From NCBI RefSeq assembly GCF_003952465.1, contig NZ_CP034448.1, positions 2,085,001 through 2,149,000 on the forward strand: a stretch of 64,000 bases of DNA, written 5' to 3'. The DNA comes from Mesorhizobium sp. M1B.F.Ca.ET.045.04.1.1 (GTDB lineage: Bacteria > Pseudomonadota > Alphaproteobacteria > Rhizobiales > Rhizobiaceae). The notes below the pieces were generated by a model. It was given only the letters and a program-made list of their open reading frames with translations, searched no databases and was not told where the DNA came from. Position numbers and translations under genes: made by a program. Within the stretch, counting starts at the first letter, position 1. Each line of letters opens with the position of its first letter. This document shows, in pieces, positions 47,206-55,986 of this stretch.

Positions 47206-47399
47206 GGTCTTTTCGTCCGATGTTGGGCGCGCCCTCGCCGAGAGCGCGGATCAGGGATGCTCAGTTTCACCCGCCGCAGGGCGATTTTTGCGCCTTTGAT
47301 GGTGCCGTCGGCTGCTGCAGAAGGCGGCCTCGCCGGAGCAGTGACCTCAAGTTGCGGCTTCGCCGGATTTGCGCGATAACTCCCGTCGGCGTATGTGTG

Positions 47400-47417
47400 T
47401 GTAACACGTTGCTGAAA
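47400..47417. promoter_or_regulatory. SorC operator candidate 1
   Basis: TGTAACACGTTGCTGAAA lies about 50 bases before the SorC start. The same pattern (TGTAACAC-TTGC-GAAA, 15 of 20 in a wider comparison) recurs inverted at 48534-48551 before the sugar-binding protein gene. The position is fitting for autoregulation and for control of the aldolase/kinase operon that diverges from here. Confidence 0.6.
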
Positions 47418-47470
47418 GGAATTGCAAGCTGCCTGTCTCTCCGATCCAGGATGCGACCACATCGCGCACG

Positions 47471-48376
47471 ATGCTGCACACGGTCGCCAAGCTGCATTAC
47501 GAAGCGGAGATGTCGCAGGTCGATATCGCGCGGCAGCTCGGCGTGTCGACGGCGACGATCTCGCGCCTGCTGCAGCGCGCGCGGGCCGAAGGGATCGTGA
47601 GGATCGAGGTTATCGATCTGGTGACGCCGGAGGACGTCACCCGACAGCTGATCGACCGGCTGGGGCTTCGTGACGCCGCGGTGATCGAGACGCCGTCGGC
47701 CGGCGCGCTGACGGCGCTCTCCGCCCCGCTCGGCGGCCTGCTCAAACAGGCGCAACTGGTGGCCGGCTCCGTGGTGGCCATCGGCTGGGGACGCGCCGTG
47801 CGCGAGGTGATCCGGGCCGGTCTGCCGCGCATTCCGGGCGTTCTCACCGTTGCCGCCACTGGCGGCATGCAGCAGCACGCCCCGCATTTCCAGATCAACG
47901 AGTTCGTGCGGCTTGCAGCCGAAGAGTTCGGCGGCACGCCGCACTTCATCCATGCGCCCTATCTGCCGTCGAGCGAGTTGCGCGAGGTTTTCCTTGGCGA
48001 TGCCGCGATCCGCGATGCCGTGGCACTCTGGGACCGGACCGACGTCGCGATCGTCGGCGTCGGCCTGCCGCATGCCATCAACGCGCCGGAGGCGAGCGCC
48101 GCGACGCCGAGCGAGCAGGCGCTGGTCCATGCGGCGGGCGATGTGCTTCGGCACTATTTCGATGCCGATGGCGTGCTGATCCCTTGGGAAGGAGAGAGCC
48201 GGATGATCGCGATGTCGCCGGCACAGCTTCGCGCCGCGCCGCTGGCGATCGGCGTCGCAGCTTCGCCGGAGAAGGCAACCGCGATCATCGGCGCCGTCCG
48301 AGCCGGGCTCATCAATGCTCTTGTGACGGACACGAAGACGGCGCAGGCCGTCCTCGACGCCATGCCGCCTCGTTAA
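47471..48376 (+). CDS. SorC/DeoR-type sugar-binding transcriptional regulator
   Basis: A 301-residue SorC-family regulator. The helix-turn-helix at about 15-45 (EMSQVDIARQLGVSTATISRLLQRARAEGIV) is followed by a sugar-phosphate-binding domain (VVAIGWGRAVREVIRAGLP, TVAATGGMQQHAPHFQINEFVR, VGVGLPHAINAP, DGVLIPWEGES). ATG at 47471 is the first standard start. The frame stays open upstream to a CTG at 47429, which has AAAGGA with perfect spacing and would add 14 residues, a usual SorC N-terminal length. It separates the aldolase/kinase operon from the transporter operon and likely controls both. Confidence 0.88.
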   Translation: MLHTVAKLHYEAEMSQVDIARQLGVSTATISRLLQRARAEGIVRIEVIDLVTPEDVTRQLIDRLGLRDAAVIETPSAGALTALSAPLGGLLKQAQLVAGSVVAIGWGRAVREVIRAGLPRIPGVLTVAATGGMQQHAPHFQINEFVRLAAEEFGGTPHFIHAPYLPSSELREVFLGDAAIRDAVALWDRTDVAIVGVGLPHAINAPEASAATPSEQALVHAAGDVLRHYFDADGVLIPWEGESRMIAMSPAQLRAAPLAIGVAASPEKATAIIGAVRAGLINALVTDTKTAQAVLDAMPPR

Positions 48377-48533
48377 ACCGCTGGCAGCCGGCCAGTGCAG
48401 GTCGCCGGCGCGAAATCAGTTGTGTCGCCGCAAGCTCGGAGCAATAGTCCGCCGGGGCCTCTTCGGAGCAGGCAGATGCTGTCCGGTGCGAAAAAGCTGT
48501 CGCTGCGGTCTCGGAAAACCGAGTTGCAATTTA

Positions 48534-48551
48534 TTTCTGCAAAGTGTTACA
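48534..48551. promoter_or_regulatory. SorC operator candidate 2
   Basis: TTTCTGCAAAGTGTTACA is the inverted form of the motif at 47400-47417. It lies in the 420-base gap (48377-48800) before the ribose-type binding protein, 250 bases upstream of its start; nothing else coding is seen in the gap. Confidence 0.6.
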
Positions 48552-48800
48552 AGTTTGCGCACTCGGTGTGGATGAACTCCGAGCGGCGCAGTTCCTCGGG
48601 CCTGGCTGAGGCCGGCAAACGAGACTGCGGCTAATGGCCGGTCGGCTTCGACCGGCTCGCATATCGACCGGAGGGCGCTTGGGAGGAAAGCTGCCCGCGA
48701 CAGCAGACAGGCGTTCCCGGCCGTCGGCATCCTGGGCGGATCGATGGCCATTCCAGTCACTCGCAACGGCAAATCTGCCAACCACGAAGAGGAGGAATTC

Positions 48801-49778
48801 ATGAAGAAGATTGTTGCCGCGCTCGCGGCGCTCGCCGTCAGCGCCGGGGTGCTGATTGCGCCCGCGCAAGCGCAGGACAAGAAATACACCATCGCGCTCA
48901 TTCCGGGCCTGACCACCGACGGTTTCTACATCACCATGCGCAAAGGCGCCCAGGCGGCGGCCGACGCGCTCGGCGTGAACCTGGTTTTCCAGGGTGCCCC
49001 GGAGTTCAATCCGGTCACCCAGGTGCCTGTGCTTGACGCGGTCATCGCCAAGAAGCCGGATGCGATCCTGATCGCGCCGACCGACAAGGTTCAGCTGGTC
49101 GAGCCGCTGCGCAAGGCCAATGACGCCGGCATTCCGGTCATCACCGTCGACACCTTCATCGGCAGCGGGACCTACCAGACCGGCGCCGGCGACGCCGATT
49201 TCCCGCTGGCCTACATCGCTTCCGACAACGTGCTCGGCGGTGAAATCGCGGCACGGGCTTTGGCTACCGCCATCGGCGACAAGGGCAAGGTCTATGTCTC
49301 GAACGTCAAGCCCGGCATCTCGACCACCGACCAGCGGGAAGAGGGCTTCAAAAAGGAAATGGCCAAGCATCCCGGCATCACCGTGCTGGAGACCCAGTTC
49401 AACGACGACGACGCCAACAAGGCGGCCTCGCAATTGCAGGCGGTGTTCGCCCGCAATCCCGATCTCGTCGGCGTCTTCGGCGCCAACCTGTTCTCGGCGC
49501 TGGGCGCCGCCAACGGCGTCAAGCAGGCCGGGCAGACCGGCACCGTCAAGGTGGTCGCCTTCGATGCTCCGACCAGCATCGTCGACAACATCAACACCGG
49601 CCTGGTGGACGTGGCGATCGCCCAGCATCCGGCCGAGATCGGTTATTTCGGCGTCGTCTCGGCCTATGCGCACCTGACCGGCCATTCGATCCCGGTTTCG
49701 ATCGGCACCGGCTTCACGATCATGGACAAGTCCAACATCGCGGATCCGAACATCTCGAAGTATCTATACTCCGAGTAA
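48801..49778 (+). CDS. ribose-type sugar ABC transporter, periplasmic substrate-binding protein
   Basis: A 325-residue periplasmic binding protein (RbsB-like) with a Sec signal (MKKIVAALAALAVSAGVLIA, cleavage near AQA-QD). YTIALIPGLTTDGFYITMRKGAQAAA, VITVDTFIGSG and a QHPAEIGYFGV segment are typical. ATG at 48801 follows GAGGAGGAA. It heads the transporter operon controlled by SorC. The ligand is likely a hexose, hexitol or a related ketose, since the cluster's aldolase acts on ketose phosphates. Confidence 0.9.
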   Translation: MKKIVAALAALAVSAGVLIAPAQAQDKKYTIALIPGLTTDGFYITMRKGAQAAADALGVNLVFQGAPEFNPVTQVPVLDAVIAKKPDAILIAPTDKVQLVEPLRKANDAGIPVITVDTFIGSGTYQTGAGDADFPLAYIASDNVLGGEIAARALATAIGDKGKVYVSNVKPGISTTDQREEGFKKEMAKHPGITVLETQFNDDDANKAASQLQAVFARNPDLVGVFGANLFSALGAANGVKQAGQTGTVKVVAFDAPTSIVDNINTGLVDVAIAQHPAEIGYFGVVSAYAHLTGHSIPVSIGTGFTIMDKSNIADPNISKYLYSE

Positions 49779-49790
49779 CCAAACACGTTT

Positions 49791-49820
49791 GGTCTCCTCC
49801 CGGCCTGCCGGGAGGGGACC
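49791..49820 (+). terminator. inter-cistronic hairpin after the binding-protein gene
   Basis: GGTCTCCTCCCGGC and GCCGGGAGGGGACC form a strong GC stem with a two-base loop and no T tract. This place, just after a binding-protein gene, usually holds a stabilising or attenuating hairpin that makes binding protein more abundant than permease. Confidence 0.6.
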
Positions 49821-49853
49821 TGCGCCTGAAGCGAGCCGCGCCGCGGAGCATTC

Positions 49854-50915
49854 ATGACCTCAACAACACCGGCCCAGCAGGCCGAAAAGCATATCGCCCC
49901 TCAGGCCGACCACAGCGAAGCGGCCAAGAGCTGGATCCGACGCATCGCCGAAGGGCGCGCATGGCTGTTCCTCGCCGCCTTGATCATCTGTTTCGAGGTC
50001 TGGTCAAGGGTCGTCTATGGCGCGACCTTCGTGCTCAATCCGTTCAACCTGCAATCGATTGCGATATTCGCCGTGGCGCCGCTGCTGCTCGCGACCGGGC
50101 AGACCTTCGTCATCATTTCGGGCGGCATCGACCTGTCGCTCGGCTTCATCATGGGGCTCGCCGCCGTCATCGCCGCGCATGCGACCAACATGGCCGGGGC
50201 CGCTATCCCGTTGCCGCTGGCGATGCTGGCCGGAATCCTTGCCGCCGTGATCGTCGCCGGCGTGCCCGGCGTCATCAACGGCCTCTTGATCTCGCGCCTC
50301 AGGGTACCGCCTTTCATCGGCACGCTCGGCATGTTCGGCGTCGCGCGCGGTGCCGCTTACCTGCTTGCCGGGGGCACAACGGTGCCGGTGCAGAATTCCT
50401 GGTTCGCACTGCTCGGCAACGGCAAGTTCTACAGCGTGCCCTACCTTGTCATCATCACCGCGATCTTCGTCATCGTGATGCACTACATTCTGAGCCAGAC
50501 GCGGTTCGGCCAGCACAATTACGCGATCGGCGCCAATGCGCAGGCCGCGCGCCGCGCCGGCATCGACATCAAGGATCACATCTTGCGCCTCTACGTGCTG
50601 TCGGCGATGTGCGCCGGCCTCGGCGGCGCGCTCTATGCCGCGCGCTTCACGGCGGGCGCCGCGCAGGCCGGCGAGCCGCTCTTGCTCGACAGTGTCGCCG
50701 CGGTGGTGATCGGCGGCGCCAGCCTGTTCGGCGGGTCCGGCACGATCTTAGGCACCGTGGCCGGCGCGCTGGTGATCGCGGTCATCCAGTACGGGCTGGT
50801 CTTCGTCAATGTCGAGCCGTTCTGGCAGTTCATCGCCGTCGGCGTCGTCATCATCATTTCCGTCCTCATCGACCAGGCGCAGCGCCGGTTCAGTGGAGCC
50901 CGTCAGGATGAATAG
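49854..50915 (+). CDS. ribose-type sugar ABC transporter permease
   Basis: A 353-residue RbsC-like permease with nine to ten hydrophobic segments. LATGQTFVIISGGIDLSLGF is the family motif, and GANAQAARRAGIDIKDHILRLYVLSA contacts the ATPase. A long hydrophilic N-terminus (about 35 residues) precedes the first membrane segment. It shares eight bases with the ATPase gene. Confidence 0.92.
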   Translation: MTSTTPAQQAEKHIAPQADHSEAAKSWIRRIAEGRAWLFLAALIICFEVWSRVVYGATFVLNPFNLQSIAIFAVAPLLLATGQTFVIISGGIDLSLGFIMGLAAVIAAHATNMAGAAIPLPLAMLAGILAAVIVAGVPGVINGLLISRLRVPPFIGTLGMFGVARGAAYLLAGGTTVPVQNSWFALLGNGKFYSVPYLVIITAIFVIVMHYILSQTRFGQHNYAIGANAQAARRAGIDIKDHILRLYVLSAMCAGLGGALYAARFTAGAAQAGEPLLLDSVAAVVIGGASLFGGSGTILGTVAGALVIAVIQYGLVFVNVEPFWQFIAVGVVIIISVLIDQAQRRFSGARQDE

Positions 50916-51663
50916 AAGCGTTGAGACCGCTCCCCTCCTCGAAGTCCGGAATCTGTCCAAGCATTTCGGCGCCGTGCGCGCGCTCAACGATTTCTCCATG
51001 GTCGTGCGGCCGGGCGAAGTCGTGGCGCTTGCCGGCGACAACGGCGCCGGCAAGACGACGCTGATCAAGGCGATATCCGGGGTCTATCAGCCGACCGGCG
51101 GCGAAATCCTGCTGAGAGGCCAGCCGGTGAGCTTCGCCACGCCGCAGGAGGCGCGCGAGAAAGGCATCGAGACGATCTACCAGGATCTCGCTTTGGCCGA
51201 CAATCTGTCGATCGGCGCCAACATCTTTCTTGGCCGCGAGCCGATGCGCAAGGCATTCGGCTTCCTGCCGGTGCTCGACCGCAAGGCGATGGCCAGGGCG
51301 GCCAAGGAGACGATGAGCCGGCTCGATTTCCATGTCAGCCGGCTGGAGGCGCCGGTCAGCAATTTCTCCGGCGGCCAGCGTCAGGCCGTCGCCATCGGCC
51401 GCGCCGTCTACTGGGACGCGCAGATCCTGATCATGGACGAGCCTACCGCGGCGCTCGGCGTTCCGGAGCAGCGCAAGGTCATTTTGCTGATCCGTCAACT
51501 CAAGGCGCAAGGGCGCGGCGTGATCTTCATCTCGCACAATCTGCAGGACATCTTCGCCGTCTCCGACCGCATCGTCGTGCTGAGGCGAGGCGTCCAGGCG
51601 GGCGAGCGCAAGATCTCCGAGACCAATCACGACGAAGTCGTCAAGCTGATGGTCGGCGGCTAG
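50908..51663 (+). CDS. sugar ABC transporter ATP-binding protein (single ATPase domain)
   Basis: A 251-residue ATPase with one nucleotide-binding domain: Walker A GDNGAGKTT, Q-loop TIYQDLALADNLSI, signature FSGGQRQAVAIGRAV, Walker B LIMDEPTAALG. RbsA-type proteins usually carry two domains, so this half-size form must act as a homodimer. Its TAG stop is part of a family A repeat. Confidence 0.92.
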   Translation: MNRSVETAPLLEVRNLSKHFGAVRALNDFSMVVRPGEVVALAGDNGAGKTTLIKAISGVYQPTGGEILLRGQPVSFATPQEAREKGIETIYQDLALADNLSIGANIFLGREPMRKAFGFLPVLDRKAMARAAKETMSRLDFHVSRLEAPVSNFSGGQRQAVAIGRAVYWDAQILIMDEPTAALGVPEQRKVILLIRQLKAQGRGVIFISHNLQDIFAVSDRIVVLRRGVQAGERKISETNHDEVVKLMVGG

Positions 51664-51845
51664 AGCGTTTCACCGTTTCACGGAAACGGCGAACCGCTCT
51701 ATCTCTTTGGTTTGACGCAATTCCGGACAGAAAACCGTTTCACACTTTTCCTGGAATTGCTCTAGGTCTTTTTGAGCATGATCTTGTCCGAAAACCGGTT
51801 CCCACTTTTTGCTACGCTGACCTTCGGTTCGGGATCATGCTTTAG
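51661..51845. repeat. palindromic intergenic repeat, family A copy 5 (three modules)
   Basis: Three consecutive palindromes: TAGAGCG ... CGCTCTA (51661-51701), GCAATTCC ... GGAATTGC (51717-51760) with AAAACCGTTTCACACTTTTCC, and GAGCATGATC ... GATCATGC (51774-51840) with AAAACCGGTTCCCACTTTTTG. It fills the gap between two convergent genes and supplies the stop codons of both. It may act as a bidirectional terminator. Confidence 0.85.
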
Positions 51846-52348
51846 CCGGCGTCGCGGTTGGTCAGCGCGATGTGGCAGCAGCCGGAGCCGTGGCCCGGCG
51901 TCCAGGTGACGTTGGCGAAACGCACGCCGGTCGCCTCGAACAGGCCGCGGTCGAAGGCGCCGGCGATGCGGCAGAGCGTGGCGAGCTTTTCCTCGCCGAC
52001 CCCGGCCTCGACCCAGGCGTCCTTGAGCGGGCAGCGCTTCACCTTGAAGGCGATGTGGTCGGGCCCGCGATCGACGTCGGTCGGGTACATGCGGCCGCCA
52101 TCCGGACTGACCGAAAGGAAGGCCTCGCCGATCGCCAGCGCATCATTAGGGCCGAAACCGGTAAAGGCAGCCGCGGCGACTTCCCGGCCGCGCTTTTCGA
52201 TGGTGCGGATCATGACCGCCTCGGCCCTCTCGGCGCCAAGCTCAGCGGTCAGTTCATCCAGGAAGAGGCGATAGAGATCGGCCCGGTTGCGGAAAGCGGA
52301 ATCGAGTTCGCGCGACAGGTTTTCGGCTCTGGCTGCGGGGTCGGTCAT
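51842..52348 (-). CDS. L-2-amino-thiazoline-4-carboxylate hydrolase-like protein
   Basis: A 168-residue protein that fits the ATC hydrolase family (PF14196): an internal FKVKRCPLKDAWVEAGVGEE segment, then CRIAGAFDRGLFEATGVRF and a C-terminal GHGSGCCHIALTNRD. The known enzyme opens the thiazoline ring of ATC on the way to L-cysteine; a wider range of ring or amide hydrolysis is possible. The gene is the last of the dipeptide-type transporter operon, overlapping the ATPase gene by four bases. Stop is inside a repeat. Confidence 0.8.
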   Translation of the reverse strand: MTDPAARAENLSRELDSAFRNRADLYRLFLDELTAELGAERAEAVMIRTIEKRGREVAAAAFTGFGPNDALAIGEAFLSVSPDGGRMYPTDVDRGPDHIAFKVKRCPLKDAWVEAGVGEEKLATLCRIAGAFDRGLFEATGVRFANVTWTPGHGSGCCHIALTNRDAG

Positions 52349-53130
52349 GATGCGTCCTGACTGGTTCTGACAAGCTTCGGCGTTGCCGCCACCAGCGCCT
52401 TGCCGATCGCCGACTGTGGCGACGCGATCACCGTGCGAGCATCGCCGCTCTCGGCGACCCGGCCGGCATCGAGGATGACGACGCGATGCGCGACGGCGCG
52501 GATGACGCCGAGGTCATGGGAAATGAAAAGATAGGCAATCCGTTCCTGTCTTTGCAGATCGAGCAGCAATTCCAGGATTTGCCCGCGCACCGAAACGTCG
52601 AGCGCCGACACCGCCTCGTCGAGCACGACCAGGGATGGCCGCGTGGCGATGGCGCGGGCAATCGCGATGCGCTGGCGCTGGCCGCCGGAGATCTCGTGGA
52701 TGGCGCGCGCGGCAAGGCCGACATCGAGGCCGACGCGCTCCAGCAGCGCCGCGATGCGACGCGGGCGCTCGGCGCGCGGAGCGATGCCATGGACGCGCAG
52801 AGGGTCGTCCAGCACGCGCGCTACCGTGGCGCGCGGGTTGAAGGCGGCGAGCGGGTCCTGGAACACCATCTGAAGACGGGCGCGGCGGGCGCGCAATGCG
52901 GCGCCCGAAAGCGCAAGAAAGTCCGTGCCCTCGAAGTCGATGCGGCCGGAGTCCGGCTCGAGCAGCCGCGACACCAGACGGGCGATCGTCGACTTGCCGC
53001 TGCCGGACGGGCCGGCAAGCGCCAGCGTCTCGGCCGGCCCGATCTCGAAGGAAACGTCGTCGACAGCGGCGAAGGGTTTGCCGCCACGGCGATAGTGCTT
53101 GGCAAGGTTGGAAACGGCGAGGAGGCTCAT
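52345..53130 (-). CDS. dipeptide-type ABC transporter ATP-binding protein (DppF-like)
   Basis: A 261-residue ATPase: Walker A GPSGSGKST, Q-loop MVFQDPLAAFNPR, signature ISGGQRQRIAIARAI, Walker B LVVLDEAVSALD in which the usual DEP reads DEA. It is the second of two ATPases, and overlaps the genes on both sides by four bases. It lacks the oligopeptide C-terminal extension of many DppF proteins. Confidence 0.9.
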   Translation of the reverse strand: MSLLAVSNLAKHYRRGGKPFAAVDDVSFEIGPAETLALAGPSGSGKSTIARLVSRLLEPDSGRIDFEGTDFLALSGAALRARRARLQMVFQDPLAAFNPRATVARVLDDPLRVHGIAPRAERPRRIAALLERVGLDVGLAARAIHEISGGQRQRIAIARAIATRPSLVVLDEAVSALDVSVRGQILELLLDLQRQERIAYLFISHDLGVIRAVAHRVVILDAGRVAESGDARTVIASPQSAIGKALVAATPKLVRTSQDAS

Positions 53131-54128
53131 GTCAACACGCCTTGCCGGTCGAGCAACGGTTCGGCGTCGAGACCGAGATGGGCATCGAGCAGTGCCCGGG
53201 TATAGGCATGGCGCGGCGCGTTGATGATTTGACGGGTTTCGCCGAGCTCGACCAGTTCGCCACTGCGCAGCACGGCGATGCGCTCGGCCAGCGTGGCCGC
53301 CAGCGCAATGTCGTGGCTGATGAAGATGAGCGTCATACCGTCCTCGGCGACCAGCCAGCGGATCAGGGCGACAATTTCGGCCTGGACGATGGTATCGAGC
53401 GCGCTGGTCGCCTCGTCGGCGATCAAAAGCTTGGGCGCGGCGGCGATGGCCGCGGCAATCGCCACGCGCTGTTTCTGGCCGCCGGAAAGCTGGTGCGGAT
53501 AGGCATGTAGGACGGCTTCCGGGGCGGGGAGGCGGACGCGCTCGAGGAGGGTTTTGGCTTTGGCGTAGGCTTGCGACCAGGTCAGGCCGATGTGCGTGCG
53601 TGTGACTTCGGCGATCTGCTTGCCGATCGGCATGACCGGGTCGAGGCTGGAGGAGGGATCCTGGAAGACGAAGCCGATGTCACGGCCGAGGAGGGGGATT
53701 TGGTTGCTATCAATCTTGGACAGGTCGCGTTCTGTCACGCCCCCCTCTGCCCTGCCGGACATCTCCCCCTCTAGGGGGGAGATTGCGCTCTCATTTCCGC
53801 TTTCGCCAAATGTTGACACTGCAGGAAGCGAGCCGGCGTTGACGCTGCCAATCTCCCCCCTTGAGGGGGAGATGTCCGGCAGGACAGAGGGGGGTGCCTT
53901 GGCACCAACGTTTGCCGACAAGAACCAGTCGACGCGTCCTTCAATCCCAGCCGACCTAGTCAACAACCCCGCAATCGCCAGCGCCAGCGTGCTCTTGCCC
54001 GAGCCGCTCTCGCCAATGATCGCCAGGCGCTCGCCGGCCTCGACATCCAGGCTCACACCGCTCAGCGCCGCTACCCCATCGCGACGGTAGGCAACCATCA
54101 GATCACGGATCGTGAGCAGCGCCGTCAC
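53127..54128 (-). CDS. dipeptide-type ABC transporter ATP-binding protein (DppD-like) with a repeat-encoded insertion
   Basis: A 333-residue ATPase: Walker A GESGSGKST (39-47), Q-loop FVFQDPSSSLDP (Q156), signature LSGGQKQRVAIAAAI, Walker B LLIADEATSALD. Between Walker A and the Q-loop, residues about 79-130 (including ISPSRGEIG and ISPLEGEMSGRAEGG) are encoded by a MITE-like repeat inserted in frame. Without this, the ATPase would be about 270-280 residues, usual for a minimal DppD. The frame is unbroken; whether the protein works is unknown. Confidence 0.88.
   Translation of the reverse strand: MTALLTIRDLMVAYRRDGVAALSGVSLDVEAGERLAIIGESGSGKSTLALAIAGLLTRSAGIEGRVDWFLSANVGAKAPPSVLPDISPSRGEIGSVNAGSLPAVSTFGESGNESAISPLEGEMSGRAEGGVTERDLSKIDSNQIPLLGRDIGFVFQDPSSSLDPVMPIGKQIAEVTRTHIGLTWSQAYAKAKTLLERVRLPAPEAVLHAYPHQLSGGQKQRVAIAAAIAAAPKLLIADEATSALDTIVQAEIVALIRWLVAEDGMTLIFISHDIALAATLAERIAVLRSGELVELGETRQIINAPRHAYTRALLDAHLGLDAEPLLDRQGVLT
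53740..53894. mobile_element. MITE-like element, family B copy 1, inside the DppD-like gene
   Basis: About 155 bases with terminal inverted repeats of roughly 45 bases: left CCCCCTCTGCCCTGCCGGAC followed by ATCTCCCCCTCTAGGGGGGA, and right its near-perfect inverse (ending CCGGCAGGACAGAGGGGGG). The centre differs from other copies. It has no transposase and sits within a coding region, keeping the frame open. Confidence 0.85.
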
Positions 54129-54955
54129 GACAGGCTCCTGCGCACCGCGGTGCTTTCAACCACACTTTCGCCGGCGAGGTAGACGCCGAGCACGGTCAGC
54201 ACCAGCGCGATGCCGGGAACGATCGACAGATACGGCGCGGTGCGCAAGACAGCGCGGCCTTCGGCGATCATGCCGCCCCAGGTGACGCGGTTGGGATCGC
54301 CGAGACCGAGGAAGGAGAGCGCCGCTTCGGTGAGGATGGCCGCCGCGACGATCACCGACGAGAGCGCCAGCACCGGCGGCAGCGCATTGGGCAGCACCTC
54401 GCGAAAAGCAATTTCCAACGGATGCATGCCGATGACGCGGGCGCCGGCGACATAGTCGCGCTCGCGGATCGACAGGACTTCGGCGCGGGCAACGCGAGCC
54501 GGTCCGGTCCAGGCGCCGAGCGCTATTGCCCAGACGACGACACCGAGCGAGGGGCCGACGATGCTGACAAATGCCAGTGTCAGCAGGAAGCTCGGTACGG
54601 TCTGGAACGCGTCGGTGATGCGCATCAGCACCTCGTCGACGAGGCCTCCCGCGAAACCGGCCAGCGTACCGACCACCGCGCCGATCAGAAGCGCCGCGGC
54701 GGCTGCCGCCAGCCCGACCGCCAGCGATGTGCGGGCACCGTGGAACAGCTCGGCCAGCACGTCGCGGCCAAGCCGATCGGTGCCGAGCGGCAGCGACCAG
54801 TCCTGGAACGGCGGCAGCAGCGCCGGGCCGGCGATCGCCTGCGGATCGCCCGGGAAAAGCAGCGGCGCCGCCAGCGCCATCGCCACCAGCAAGGCTAGAA
54901 TGACTGCGCCGGCGATCGCCTCCGGCGTGCGGAAGAAACGAAGCAGCCCGTTCAT
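54125..54955 (-). CDS. dipeptide-type ABC transporter permease (DppC-like)
   Basis: A 276-residue permease with six hydrophobic segments and the N-terminal cytoplasmic FRTPEAIAG motif of DppC. LGTDRLGRDVLAELFHGARTSLAVG and EVLSIRERDYVAGARVIGMHPLEI (EAA loop) and EAALSFLGLGDPNRVTWGGMI are typical. ATG at 54955 and the DppB-like stop overlap by four bases. Confidence 0.92.
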   Translation of the reverse strand: MNGLLRFFRTPEAIAGAVILALLVAMALAAPLLFPGDPQAIAGPALLPPFQDWSLPLGTDRLGRDVLAELFHGARTSLAVGLAAAAAALLIGAVVGTLAGFAGGLVDEVLMRITDAFQTVPSFLLTLAFVSIVGPSLGVVVWAIALGAWTGPARVARAEVLSIRERDYVAGARVIGMHPLEIAFREVLPNALPPVLALSSVIVAAAILTEAALSFLGLGDPNRVTWGGMIAEGRAVLRTAPYLSIVPGIALVLTVLGVYLAGESVVESTAVRRSLS

Positions 54956-55938
54956 GCGCCTGCCTCGCCGGCGCCGACACGCGGATCGAGGAAGGCATAG
55001 GCGAGGTCGACCAGGAGATTGATGACGACCACGAGGACCGCGCTCACCAGGATGATCCCCAGCAGCAACGGCGTGTCGCGCCCGGCGACGGCTTCCTGCG
55101 CCAGCCGGCCGAGGCCGGGGACTGCAAAGACGCTTTCGATGACGACGCTGCCGCCCAGCATCTGCGCCGATTGCAGGCCGAGCATGGTGACCAAGGGTAA
55201 GAGCGCGTTGCGGGCGACATGGGCAAGCACGATGCGGCAGCGCGGCAGGCCCCGGGCGCGGGCGGCGAGGACAAAGTCCTGCCGCCAGGCCTCGGCCATG
55301 CCGGCGCGCATCATGCGCAGATAGAGCGCGAGGTAGATGAAGCCCAGCGCCGATACCGGCAGCACGAGATGCACCGCAATGTCGGCGGAGCGGGAAAACC
55401 CGGTCTTGCCGGAGGCGATTGTTTCGATGCCACCGATCGGCAGCCAGCGCAGGTCGACGGCGAAGACGACGATCAGCACCAGGCCGAGCCAGAATCCGGG
55501 CACCGCATAGAGCGCCAGCGAACCGATCGACAAGAAGCGATCGCGAAAACTGCCGGGCCTCGCGCCGGCAAAGATGCCGAGCGCCGAACCGAGGCCGAAG
55601 GAAAGGGCGGTGGCGCTGCCCATCAGGATGAGCGTGGTGGGGAGACGTTCGAGGATGATTTCGCGGATCGGCCGCGAGAAGGTGACCGACTGGCCGAGAT
55701 CGAGATGCAGCAATGCCCAGAGGTAGTTTGCCAGCCGGGTCAGTTCGGATTGGTCGAGGCCCCAGCGGTGGCGTAGCAATTCGATCATGCCGGCATCGCC
55801 GCCGGTCGAGACGATATAGGCGTCGACCGCATCGCCTGGTGCCGCTTCGAGCAGGAGGAAGCTGCCGATGACGACGATCAGGAGGACGAAGATGCTGCCG
55901 ACGAGACGGCGGCGCAGGAGGATGAGGGCGCGTGTCAT
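54952..55938 (-). CDS. dipeptide-type ABC transporter permease (DppB-like)
   Basis: A 328-residue permease: LLRRRLVGSIFVLLIVVIGS, the periplasmic loop HRWGLDQSELTRLANYLWALLHLDLGQS, RMMRAGMAEAWRQDFVLAARARGLPR (EAA loop) and GSVVIESVFAVPGLGRLAQEAVAGRDTPLL, all typical DppB. ATG at 55938 is used; the frame continues upstream into a family B repeat, which is not likely to be coding. Confidence 0.92.
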   Translation of the reverse strand: MTRALILLRRRLVGSIFVLLIVVIGSFLLLEAAPGDAVDAYIVSTGGDAGMIELLRHRWGLDQSELTRLANYLWALLHLDLGQSVTFSRPIREIILERLPTTLILMGSATALSFGLGSALGIFAGARPGSFRDRFLSIGSLALYAVPGFWLGLVLIVVFAVDLRWLPIGGIETIASGKTGFSRSADIAVHLVLPVSALGFIYLALYLRMMRAGMAEAWRQDFVLAARARGLPRCRIVLAHVARNALLPLVTMLGLQSAQMLGGSVVIESVFAVPGLGRLAQEAVAGRDTPLLLGIILVSAVLVVVINLLVDLAYAFLDPRVGAGEAGA

Positions 55939-55986
55939 GCGCGCCTCGAAGGGTTGACGACAAGCTGGCCAGGAATGCGCCCAGGC

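Noticed and set aside
53740..53894. A separate small gene or an insertion sequence with transposase
   Set aside because: The element is only about 155 bases, mostly inverted repeats, without room for a transposase, so it is at most a MITE-type element.
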